From Prevotellaceae bacterium (GTDB taxonomy: Bacteria; Bacteroidota; Bacteroidia; Bacteroidales; UBA932), in NCBI GenBank assembly GCA_031279735.1, contig JAITHX010000060.1, forward strand, positions 1 to 12,390: DNA of 12,390 bases. The letters run 5' to 3'. The position numbers and the translations under genes were made by a program. The notes below the pieces were generated by a model that saw only the letters and a program-made list of their open reading frames with translations, was not told the origin of the DNA and did no database searches. Within the stretch, counting starts at the first letter, position 1, and each line of letters opens with the position of its first letter. Below, in pieces: positions 6,736-12,263 of the stretch.

Positions 6736-7787
6736 TCGTAGAGTCGTTTCACGCCCTCGTTCAGTTCGATCGAGTGTTTCCATCCGAGCCTGTTCAGCTT
6801 CGAGACGTCGGTCAGCTTTCGCATCGTGCCGTCGGGCTTGCTCGAATCGAAATGAATCTTTCCCCCGTCGTAGCCTACCGTTTCGGCTATCAGGGCGGAA
6901 AGTGCGCGGATGGATATTTCCTGTCCGGTGCCGATGTTTATGTGACAGTTGCGTATCTCTTTGCCGGAGCAGGCGTCTTTAAAGTCAACGTGCTCCATCA
7001 CGAAAACCGAAGCGTCGGCCATTTCTTCGCTCCACAGAAACTCGCGCATCGGCGCGCCGGTGCCCCAGAGAGTTACTCCGTCCGGAGCAATTCCGTACTT
7101 TTCCATGGCGGCGAGAAGCTCGGCATCGGACGACTGTCCGGTGACGTTCGCTGCGGGACGTTTGTCGAAATCGGCTCTTATCGCTCTCATATCGTTGCGC
7201 CGAAGACAGTTGCCGAGATGAATCTTGCGCATCATGGCGGGGAGGACGTGACTGCGTTCGAGGTCGAAATTGTCGTTCGGGCCGTAGAGATTTGTGGGCA
7301 TGACGGCAATGAAATTTGTTCCGTACTGAATGTTGAAGCTTTCGCACATTTTCAGTCCGGCGATTTTCGCTATCGCGTAGGGTTCGTTGGTGTATTCGAG
7401 AGGGGAAGTCAGCAGTTCGGTTTCAGCCATCGGCTGCCTTGCGTCCCGCGGATACACGCAGGTGCTGCCGAGAAACAGCAGCTTTTTGACGCCATGCTCG
7501 AAACTTTCGCAGATAAGGTTTTGCTGTATCTGCAGATTGTCGCGGATAAAGTCGGCGCGATAGATGTTGTTTGCCATGATTCCGCCCACTTTCGCGGCGG
7601 CTATATAGACATATTCGGGCTGTTCGGCGTCGAAAAAGCGCTTCACGGCGGCGGCGTCGCGCAGATCGAGTTCGCGTGAGCTTTTCCCTACCAGATTGCG
7701 GTAGCCCTTAGCCAGAAGATTGTTCCAGATAGCCGAACCGACCATGCCTTTGTGTCCGGCCACGTATGTTTTTGCATCTCTGTTCAT
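6708..7787 (-). CDS. fcl: GDP-L-fucose synthase (GDP-4-keto-6-deoxy-mannose epimerase/reductase)
   Basis: A 359-aa short-chain dehydrogenase/reductase that epimerises GDP-4-keto-6-deoxy-D-mannose at C3 and C5 and reduces it with NADPH to GDP-L-fucose. The Rossmann loop GHKGMVG is at 11-17. Ser108, Cys110, Tyr137, Lys141 and His180 match the E. coli enzyme's catalytic residues with a constant one-residue offset. A segment at about 193-238 (NCLRRNDMRAIRADFDKRP onward) is an insertion relative to the E. coli enzyme, of the kind I recall in Bacteroidales homologues. It begins 6 bp after the gmd stop, and its 3' end is overlapped by the glycosyltransferase, so the three are almost certainly co-transcribed. 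Confidence 0.96.
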   Translation of the reverse strand: MNRDAKTYVAGHKGMVGSAIWNNLLAKGYRNLVGKSSRELDLRDAAAVKRFFDAEQPEYVYIAAAKVGGIMANNIYRADFIRDNLQIQQNLICESFEHGVKKLLFLGSTCVYPRDARQPMAETELLTSPLEYTNEPYAIAKIAGLKMCESFNIQYGTNFIAVMPTNLYGPNDNFDLERSHVLPAMMRKIHLGNCLRRNDMRAIRADFDKRPAANVTGQSSDAELLAAMEKYGIAPDGVTLWGTGAPMREFLWSEEMADASVFVMEHVDFKDACSGKEIRNCHINIGTGQEISIRALSALIAETVGYDGGKIHFDSSKPDGTMRKLTDVSKLNRLGWKHSIELNEGVKRLYEWYLNFPRP

Positions 7788-7793
7788 GGCGTT

Positions 7794-8864
7794 CTACATG
7801 TATTTCGGATTCAGGACGAACTCCATGTCGTGCGCCACCATGATTTTGACCAGATCGGCAAACGGAGTTCGCGTGGGATTCCAGCCCAGCAGAGTTCTGG
7901 CTTTGGTCGGGTCGCCCAGCAGCTGTTCTACTTCGGCGGGACGGAAAAACTTGGGATCGACTTCGATGAGCGTTTTGCCCGTCTTGCGGTCGATGCCCTT
8001 TTCGTCCACGCCTTCGCCCGCCCATTCCAGCTCCATGCCGACTTCGGCGAAAGCCAGATTGCAGAACTCGCGCACGGAATGCATTTCGCCGGTGGCGATA
8101 ACGAAATCCTCCGGAGTTTCGTGCTGCATTATCAGCCACATGCACTCGACGTAATCTCTGGCGTAGCCCCAGTCGCGGAGCGAATTGAGGTTGCCCATGT
8201 AGAGTCTGTCCTGCAGTCCGCGGGCAATGCGCGCCACAGCGAGGGTAATCTTGCGGGAGACGAAAGTTTCGCCCCGGCGCTCGCTTTCGTGATTGAAGAG
8301 TATTCCGTTGACGGCGAACATGCCGTAGGCTTCCCTGTAGTTCTTCGTAATCCAGAAGCCATACTGTTTGGCAACGCCGTAGGGCGAGCGGGGATAGAAG
8401 GGAGTTGTTTCCTTCTGCGGAATTTCCTGCACGAGACCGAAGAGTTCGGAGGTCGAAGCCTGATAGATTTTGGTTTTGTGCTCCATGCCCAGTCCGCGCA
8501 CCGCTTCGAGGATGCGCAGGGTGCCGACTGCGTCGCACTCGGCGGTGTACTCCGGCACGTCGAACGAAACCTTCACGTGGCTTTGAGCCGCGAGGTTATA
8601 TATTTCGTCGGGCTGAATTTCGCGGATTATTCGGAAGAGCGAACTCGAATCGGTCATGTCGCCGTAGTGGAGTTCGACAGAACGTTTCTGTTTGATATCC
8701 TTAATCCATTCGTCGAAATAGAGATGTTCGATGCGTCCGGTGTTGAACGACGACGAGCGTCGCATCACTCCGTGCACTTCATATCCTTTTTCTATCAGCA
8801 GTTCGGCGAGAAACGAGCCGTCCTGACCCGTTACTCCTGTTATCAAAGCTGTTTTCTTAATCAT
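7794..8864 (-). CDS. gmd: GDP-mannose 4,6-dehydratase
   Basis: A 356-aa NADP-dependent SDR enzyme that dehydrates GDP-D-mannose to GDP-4-keto-6-deoxy-D-mannose, the substrate of the next gene's product. The glycine motif GVTGQDG is at 10-16. Thr138, Glu140, Tyr162 and Lys166 align with the E. coli catalytic set at a constant offset of six. RRSSSFNTGRIEHL (35-48) is the family's characteristic NADP(H)-binding and tetramer-contact region. The start codon follows an AT-rich 29-bp gap after queG. That gap and the end of queG contain TATTTTG (near 8921-8927), one base short of a -7 box, so a separate weak promoter cannot be excluded. Confidence 0.97.
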   Translation of the reverse strand: MIKKTALITGVTGQDGSFLAELLIEKGYEVHGVMRRSSSFNTGRIEHLYFDEWIKDIKQKRSVELHYGDMTDSSSLFRIIREIQPDEIYNLAAQSHVKVSFDVPEYTAECDAVGTLRILEAVRGLGMEHKTKIYQASTSELFGLVQEIPQKETTPFYPRSPYGVAKQYGFWITKNYREAYGMFAVNGILFNHESERRGETFVSRKITLAVARIARGLQDRLYMGNLNSLRDWGYARDYVECMWLIMQHETPEDFVIATGEMHSVREFCNLAFAEVGMELEWAGEGVDEKGIDRKTGKTLIEVDPKFFRPAEVEQLLGDPTKARTLLGWNPTRTPFADLVKIMVAHDMEFVLNPKYM

Positions 8865-8893
8865 AAAAAAATGTTTAAATGGGGGTTTTCGTT

Positions 8894-9853
8894 TTATTTA
8901 TTCAAAATAGTTTTTCTTTCGCTGTCGCCGCCTTCTTCGCCGGAAAGGAAGCGAAGGGTTCTTTTCAGTCCGTCGTAGCCGGCGCGCATCACGGCGGATT
9001 TTGCAAACATCCGGTCGAACTCCTCCTCGTCGAGAGCGTTCCATTCGTCCTTCGTTTTGTTCAGGAGTTCGGGCGAGGGCGCAAATTCGGGTTCGCGGTT
9101 TGCGCGGGCGAAACGGATGTTGTGCGGACAGACGTCCTGACAGATGTCGCACCCGAACATTCGTCCAGCGAAACTGCGCCTCAACTCCTCCGGCAGTTCG
9201 CCGCGGTATTCGACGGTAAGATAAGCCAGACACTTGCGCGCATCAACCACGTATGGTTCCGTGATTGCTCCCGTCGGGCAGGCGGACATGCATCGAGTGC
9301 AGGCGCCGCAGTTCGACGCTGCGGGAGCGTCGTATTCCAGCTCTATGGTCACAATCAGTTCGGCGAGAAAGTGAAACGAACCTTGACCGTCGATGATGAC
9401 GTTGCCGTTTTTGCCCAGCCGCCCTATTCCGCTGCGCTGCGCCCAAGCCTTTTCGAGCACTGGCGCCGAATCGACGAAGGCTCTCCCGCCCGCCTCGCTC
9501 CGTTCGCCGCGAATGAACGCGAGCAGACGGTTGAGTTTCGCCTTGATCACCTGATGATAGTCGTTGCCGTAGGCGTATTTCGACACAACGGGAGCGTCTG
9601 CCGCCTGCCTTTTGTCCGAATAATAGTTGCAGGCGACAACAATCACCGACTTCGCGCCTTCCGCCAGAGCCGAAGGATCGACACGCAAATATCGTCGGCG
9701 CTCCATGTAGTTCATCTCTCCGTGACGCCCCTCGTCCAGCCAGCGGTCGAGACGTCCGGCTTCGTCGTCGAGACGTTCCGCCCGCGCCACGCCGCAAGCC
9801 GAAAAGCCGAGCATCAATGCGCGGCGTTTTATTTCGGCGGTGAACTCTTTCAT
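8894..9853 (-). CDS. queG: Epoxyqueuosine reductase
   Basis: A 319-aa cobalamin-dependent iron-sulfur enzyme that reduces epoxyqueuosine to queuosine at the wobble base of tRNAs with GUN anticodons; cytoplasmic. Asp128, in DSAPVLEKAWAQRSG (128-142), matches the conserved catalytic aspartate region. Eight cysteines for two [4Fe-4S] clusters are visible: C182, C185, C188, C192, C208, C235, C238 and C242, in the patterns CGACTRCMSACP and CDICQDVCPHN. The C-terminus keeps the usual KSAVMRAGYDGLKRTLRFL segment (285-303) but lacks the longer HEAT-like tail of some homologues. ATG at 9853 is chosen; an upstream in-frame TTG at 9904 would overlap the preceding gene and add 17 proline- and arginine-rich residues not typical of the family. 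It lies 47 bp after the YD-repeat gene and 29 bp before gmd. No other queuosine gene is in the window. Confidence 0.95.
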   Translation of the reverse strand: MKEFTAEIKRRALMLGFSACGVARAERLDDEAGRLDRWLDEGRHGEMNYMERRRYLRVDPSALAEGAKSVIVVACNYYSDKRQAADAPVVSKYAYGNDYHQVIKAKLNRLLAFIRGERSEAGGRAFVDSAPVLEKAWAQRSGIGRLGKNGNVIIDGQGSFHFLAELIVTIELEYDAPAASNCGACTRCMSACPTGAITEPYVVDARKCLAYLTVEYRGELPEELRRSFAGRMFGCDICQDVCPHNIRFARANREPEFAPSPELLNKTKDEWNALDEEEFDRMFAKSAVMRAGYDGLKRTLRFLSGEEGGDSERKTILNK

Positions 9854-9900
9854 TTCAACGGGATTATTCGGCGGGGTGGGGGCAATCGCGGGGCGGCGCG

Positions 9901-10713
9901 TCAATCGTAGGAGAAGATACGTATCTGTAGCGAATACGTCTTGTTGTCGGCGAGAGAACGCTTGTTGATCCAGTTGCCGTGCTCGTCGTATTCGTAGATA
10001 AACGAGTAGCTGTTGATCCTGTCGCCGCGGAAGTCGGCGGTTTCGATGCTGACGTTTCCGTAGTCGTCGTATTCGTATTCGTATTTGTAGGTGACGTAGC
10101 CCTTCTGATTGTATTCGACCTTGCCCGACAGCTGATTTTTCTCGTTGTAGGCAAACACGGTTTTTTTATAGTCCTTGCCGTCGCGATGCACCTCCTCCGT
10201 CAGGCGATTGTCGCTGTCGTGCTGGTACTCGAACTTTTCGTCGAAGATGTCGAGAAGCTGCGACTTCTTCTGAATATCCAGAACCGACAGGTTTCCGCGT
10301 TCGTCGTAAGCATAAATATAGGTCGCCATGACCTTTCTGCCGGAAAGCACCTCCTTGCGCAGAAGTTTTCCGGCGCCGTCATACTTGTACTTCACATTGA
10401 AAAGCCCCTTGACATCGGTATTTTCCTTTTTTTCGGAGAGGATATTGCCCGCCTTGTCGTAGGAGATGCTGTGTTCGCTTTTCGGTTCGCCGGCGAGGTC
10501 GGTGGTGACTTCGCTCACTTTTCGGCAATCCTTGTCGAAAGTGAACACGGTCAGCAGAATTTCGTTAAGTCCGGGATTAACGTCGTTCATCTTGTACTGC
10601 GTTTCTCTGATACTTCGAGGATTGCCCTTAAGTCCCATTTCCTTGCATCCGGTAGGCTGCGCGCTGCATAAAATCGCGAAAGAACCGAATATTACTGACA
10701 AAAGATATTTCAT
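9901..10713 (-). CDS. Secreted YD/RHS-like repeat protein of unknown function
   Basis: A 270-aa protein with a clear signal peptide (MKYLLSVIFGSFAILCSA, cleavage likely before Gln19, the common Bacteroidetes SAQ site). The mature part is a series of about seven YD-type beta-hairpin repeats with the pattern (K/Y)-x-Y-D-x-x-G-N: ISYDKAGN (83-90), KYDGAGK (110-116), AYDERGN (135-141), EYQHDSDNR (162-170), AYNEKNQ (188-194), EYDDYGN (214-220) and EYDEHGN (241-247). Such repeats build the shells of Rhs/teneurin proteins, but here there is no core protease motif or toxin tip and the protein is small, so it is probably a periplasmic or surface protein of the short YD-repeat class common in Bacteroidetes. 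ATG at 10713 is chosen because it places the signal peptide at the N-terminus and lies downstream of a -7 box; the ATG at 10797 lies upstream of that box. First gene of the reverse-strand run. Confidence 0.8.
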   Translation of the reverse strand: MKYLLSVIFGSFAILCSAQPTGCKEMGLKGNPRSIRETQYKMNDVNPGLNEILLTVFTFDKDCRKVSEVTTDLAGEPKSEHSISYDKAGNILSEKKENTDVKGLFNVKYKYDGAGKLLRKEVLSGRKVMATYIYAYDERGNLSVLDIQKKSQLLDIFDEKFEYQHDSDNRLTEEVHRDGKDYKKTVFAYNEKNQLSGKVEYNQKGYVTYKYEYEYDDYGNVSIETADFRGDRINSYSFIYEYDEHGNWINKRSLADNKTYSLQIRIFSYD

Positions 10714-10775
10714 AACTATTCTCAATTTTTTAATTTTCCGATTACTAATTAATTTCAACTGCATTATTTTCGATG

Positions 10776-10783
10776 CAAAGTTA
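10776..10783 (-). promoter_or_regulatory. -7 box for the reverse-strand operon
   Basis: Read on the minus strand, TAACTTTG is an exact TAnnTTTG match, leaving a leader of roughly 55-60 nt before the ATG at 10713. A weak -33 candidate (ATTG, 10809-10806) lies 22 nt upstream, slightly farther than usual. It would drive the YD-repeat gene and possibly queG, gmd, fcl and the glycosyltransferase. A large palindrome (10823-10886) begins about 40 bp upstream of the box. Confidence 0.5.
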
Positions 10784-10822
10784 ATAGTTTTATACAATAG
10801 TTATACAATTGTTCTACGATTG

Positions 10823-10886
10823 TTCGGTTCGGTCGATTTCGGTCGATTTCGGTCGACCGAAATCGACCGAAATCAACCAAACCGAA
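10823..10886. repeat. 64-bp near-perfect palindrome built from a 10-bp repeat
   Basis: Centred between 10854 and 10855, the inner 40 bp (10835-10874) are perfectly palindromic with no loop, and pairing continues to 10823/10886 with only two mismatches (10834/10875 and 10830/10879). Each arm consists of the 10-bp unit GGTCGATTTC repeated, first direct then inverted. It lies just upstream of the operon promoter. It could be an operator, a cruciform-forming site or part of a mobile intergenic repeat. Confidence 0.85.
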
Positions 10887-10912
10887 GCCGCCGCGAAGAC
10901 GCGCCTGCCCGC

Positions 10913-10940
10913 TATACTTCCGTCGCGTTAAAATCGTGAG
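10913..10940. repeat. Partial dispersed copy of the 42-bp repeat at 11612-11695
   Basis: The 28 bp starting TATACTTC and ending TCGTGAG match the first 28 bp of the tandem copy at 11654 with four mismatches. It lies about 700 bp from its relatives, with other repeat families between them. Confidence 0.6.
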
Positions 10941-10955
10941 TTGAAAACAGAAAAC

Positions 10956-11014
10956 GCGGCATAGAGACGCGGCATGGAGACGCGGCATAGAGACGCGGCA
11001 TGCCACGTCTCTAC
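10956..11014. repeat. 13-bp tandem repeat GCGGCATAGAGAC with palindromic end
   Basis: Three consecutive 13-bp units (10956-10968, 10969-10981, 10982-10994; the middle one has GG for AG) are followed by a partial unit that runs into its inverse. Positions 10988-11013 form a 26-bp palindrome (TAGAGACG..GGCATGCC..CGTCTCTA) with one mismatched pair. The outer sequence CGTCTCTACAAACG (11006-11019) is exactly inverted at 11068-11081. Confidence 0.8.
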
Positions 11015-11067
11015 AAACGGCGGGCGTACCGGATAGCAGGGATATGTCATATATACTGTGGTTATGT

Positions 11068-11081
11068 CGTTTGTAGAGACG
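11068..11081. repeat. Inverted 14-bp mate of 11006-11019
   Basis: CGTTTGTAGAGACG is the exact reverse complement of 11006-11019, enclosing 48 bp (11020-11067) with no repeat of their own. This pair bounds the left side of the large array that follows. The GAGACG core resembles the GAGACA at the start of each array unit. Confidence 0.7.
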
Positions 11082-11096
11082 CTGCGCTCAACCTGC

Positions 11097-11355
11097 GGAG
11101 ACAAGCATCTCCTCTCAACGAGACAAGCATCTCCCTATAGGGGAGACAAGCATCTCCTGACGAGGAGACAAGCATCTCCCTATAGGGGAGACAAGCATCT
11201 CCTGATGAGGAGACAAGCATCTCCCTATAGGGGAGACAAGCATCTCCTGACGAGGAGACAAGCATCTCCCTATAGGGGAGACAAGCATCTCCTCGCAACG
11301 AGACAAGCATCTCCCTCCAAGGGAGACAAGCATCTCCTCGCAACGAGACAAGCAT
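11097..11355. repeat. Array of twelve 15-bp units with alternating 7- and 8-bp self-complementary spacers
   Basis: The core GAGACAAGCATCTCC occurs eleven times identically, starting at 11098, 11120, 11143, 11165, 11188, 11210, 11233, 11255, 11278, 11300 and 11323; a twelfth (11345-11355) keeps only the first 11 bp. Spacing alternates 22 and 23 bp, giving a 45-bp higher unit. Spacers in order: TCTCAAC, CTATAGGG, TGACGAG, CTATAGGG, TGATGAG, CTATAGGG, TGACGAG, CTATAGGG, TCGCAAC, CTCCAAGG, TCGCAAC. Each core can fold (GGAGA-CAAGCA-TCTCC), and each spacer, though variable, completes a hairpin between neighbouring cores (for example TCTCCT-GACG-AGGAGA or TCTCCCT-CCA-AGGGAGA). Because 45 is a multiple of three, several frames stay open, but no convincing protein is encoded. 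Confidence 0.9.
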
Positions 11356-11488
11356 TGCTGACGGATGTTCAAAATCCGCAAGTTGGGTGTCAATGTTGTC
11401 AAGTTAAGCCGGACAAAATTCCCGTACAACTCTTCAGTCCCTAACCGGACAAACCCCGTTAGGGGTTTCATATCAATAGAAAACAATG
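11356..11488. other. Intergenic stretch with one short hairpin
   Basis: No gene is recognised here. AAACCCC (11451-11457) and GGGGTTT (11462-11468) form a 7-bp stem with a 4-nt loop. There is no T-run beyond the three stem thymines, so a terminator call would be weak. I see nothing else in 11356-11450. Confidence 0.4.
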
Positions 11489-11613
11489 TAATACCGGTAG
11501 GGGCGAGGCTTGCCCCCGCCCTATTTTCGTTTCATATCGCCGGAAAACGACAGCCGTATAATCGTGGCGGATATCTACGCGGGCGGGGGCAAGCCCCGCC
11601 CCTACCGGTATTA
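11489..11613. repeat. 125-bp MITE-like element with 33-bp terminal inverted repeats
   Basis: Positions 11489-11521 and 11581-11613 are reverse complements with one mismatch over 33 bp. They contain the ACCGGTAGGGGCG and GGCTTGCCCCCGCCC blocks and enclose 59 bp of unrelated sequence. There is no open frame of its own. GC-rich palindromes with this TAGGGGC..TTGCCC theme are frequent intergenic repeats in environmental genomes, from general knowledge. No clear target-site duplication is visible. Confidence 0.75.
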
Positions 11614-11695
11614 TACTTCTGCCGTGTTAAAATTGCGAGATGTAGGGGCGCGATATACTTCTGTCGTGTTACACTCGTGAGATGTAGGGGCGCGA
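11612..11695. repeat. Two tandem 42-bp repeats
   Basis: Copies 11612-11653 and 11654-11695 are directly adjacent and differ at five of 42 positions; both start TATACTTCTG and end GATGTAGGGGCGCGA. The start overlaps the right terminus of the preceding 125-bp element by two bases, and the TAGGGGCG motif recurs within. A third, partial copy is at 10913-10940. Confidence 0.8.
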
Positions 11696-11820
11696 TTTAT
11701 ACGCAATTTCAGAACTCCGGTTGTGTCGCAAACTGGACTGTCGCATTTTTTGCAAAACTGTTACTTGAAATGACCTGCGGACGGCGGGGAGAGCAGAAGA
11801 GTGTTCGGGAGATGGAAAAG

Positions 11821-11841
11821 ATTGCGGGTCAAGCCCGCAAT
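11821..11841. repeat. Small GC-rich palindromic repeat
   Basis: ATTGCGGG (11821-11828) and CCCGCAAT (11834-11841) pair around a 5-nt loop. The whole sequence, followed by TGACC, resembles an intergenic repeat seen in many uncultured bacterial genomes (general recollection, not searched). There is no T-run for termination. Confidence 0.55.
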
Positions 11842-11870
11842 GACCGTCCGGCCGCAGGGAGTGTTCCTGC

Positions 11871-11910
11871 CGTCCATTCGTCCATTTGTCCATTCGTCCA
11901 TTCGTCCGTG
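11871..11910. repeat. 8-bp microsatellite CGTCCATT
   Basis: About five consecutive 8-bp units (CGTCCATT, with one TGTCCATT and a final CGTCCGTG). Apparent reading frames through it translate as short repeats on either strand and are not supported as genes. Confidence 0.8.
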
Positions 11911-12019
11911 TCCTGCCGTCTCGCTCGACTCCCGAACTCTCCCCGACTCTCCGCGCTGTTTTTGCGACAGTATCATTTTGCGATATGCTTTTCATAAAAC
12001 AGTCTGTATTAGACGGAGG

Positions 12020-12202
12020 AATTATTCCCCGCTGCCAATGATAGAACATTTGCGGACATTCCTTATAACGTCCGACGAGCCGTTGCCACGCCCGTTTAGT
12101 ACGTTTGTATCTTCTTTTTGCCCGGCGGACAATCGCATGGCGGTATTTTTTCAGGGCGCGTTTCAAAGTGCCCTTAGCAGCCTCCGGACAGCATGTATTC
12201 AC
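12020..12202 (-). pseudogene. Fragment resembling the C-terminus of a group II intron reverse transcriptase/maturase
   Basis: A reverse-strand frame starting at a GTG at 12202 encodes about 60 very basic residues containing YRHAIVRRAKRRYKR, then KRAWQRLVGRYK and PQMFYHWQRG. This matches the order and spacing typical of group II intron LtrA-type C-termini: a basic (K/R)YKR segment, then an R-A-W-x-x-L helix, then P-x-(L/M)-F-x-H-W-x-x-G. The reverse transcriptase palm (YADD) and the rest of the maturase domain are absent: upstream, the frame meets a stop near 12240 and no frame out to 12390 looks related. No natural stop follows HWQRG; the frame runs on into repeats to 11669. No domain V hairpin is recognised downstream. 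It is therefore a remnant if the assignment is right. An unrelated small basic protein is the alternative. Confidence 0.45.
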
Positions 12203-12242
12203 CCTTATTCCCTTGTTAAGATTAAGGGATTGTGCGGTTTTT

Positions 12243-12263
12243 CACCGCGTCGCGGTGTTTTTT
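12243..12263 (+). terminator. Short hairpin followed by T-run
   Basis: CACCGC (12243-12248) pairs with GCGGTG (12252-12257) around a 3-nt loop and is followed by TTTTTT (12258-12262 plus flanking T), the form of a rho-independent terminator for forward-strand transcription. No forward gene is recognised upstream, so its client is unclear. The stem core matches the tip of the hairpin at 2104-2146. From 12264 to 12390 I see no feature. Confidence 0.4.

Noticed and set aside
8865..8930. Separate promoter for gmd
   Set aside because: The closest motif, TATTTTG on the minus strand, has one base too few between TA and TTTG and no -33 partner, so it is not called.
10764..11006. 80-aa minus-strand and 157-aa plus-strand frames over the palindrome
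   Set aside because: They translate the palindrome in both directions (similar FRSTEIDRN peptides on both strands), which is an artefact of inverted symmetry.
11097..11355. CRISPR array
   Set aside because: The repeat is only 15 bp, the spacers are 7-8 bp, several are identical and they are self-complementary; no cas gene is present. CRISPR spacers are normally about 26-40 bp and mostly unique.
11058..11486. Repeat proteins encoded through the array (GDKHLL../RQASPY.. forward, GDACLPYREMLVS.. reverse)
   Set aside because: The 45-bp period keeps several frames open on both strands at once, so open frames carry no information. There is no supporting start context or recognisable domain.
11365..11997. 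210-aa forward open frame
   Set aside because: It runs through the 125-bp element, the 42-bp repeats and the microsatellite, and shows no domain. Composition follows the repeats.
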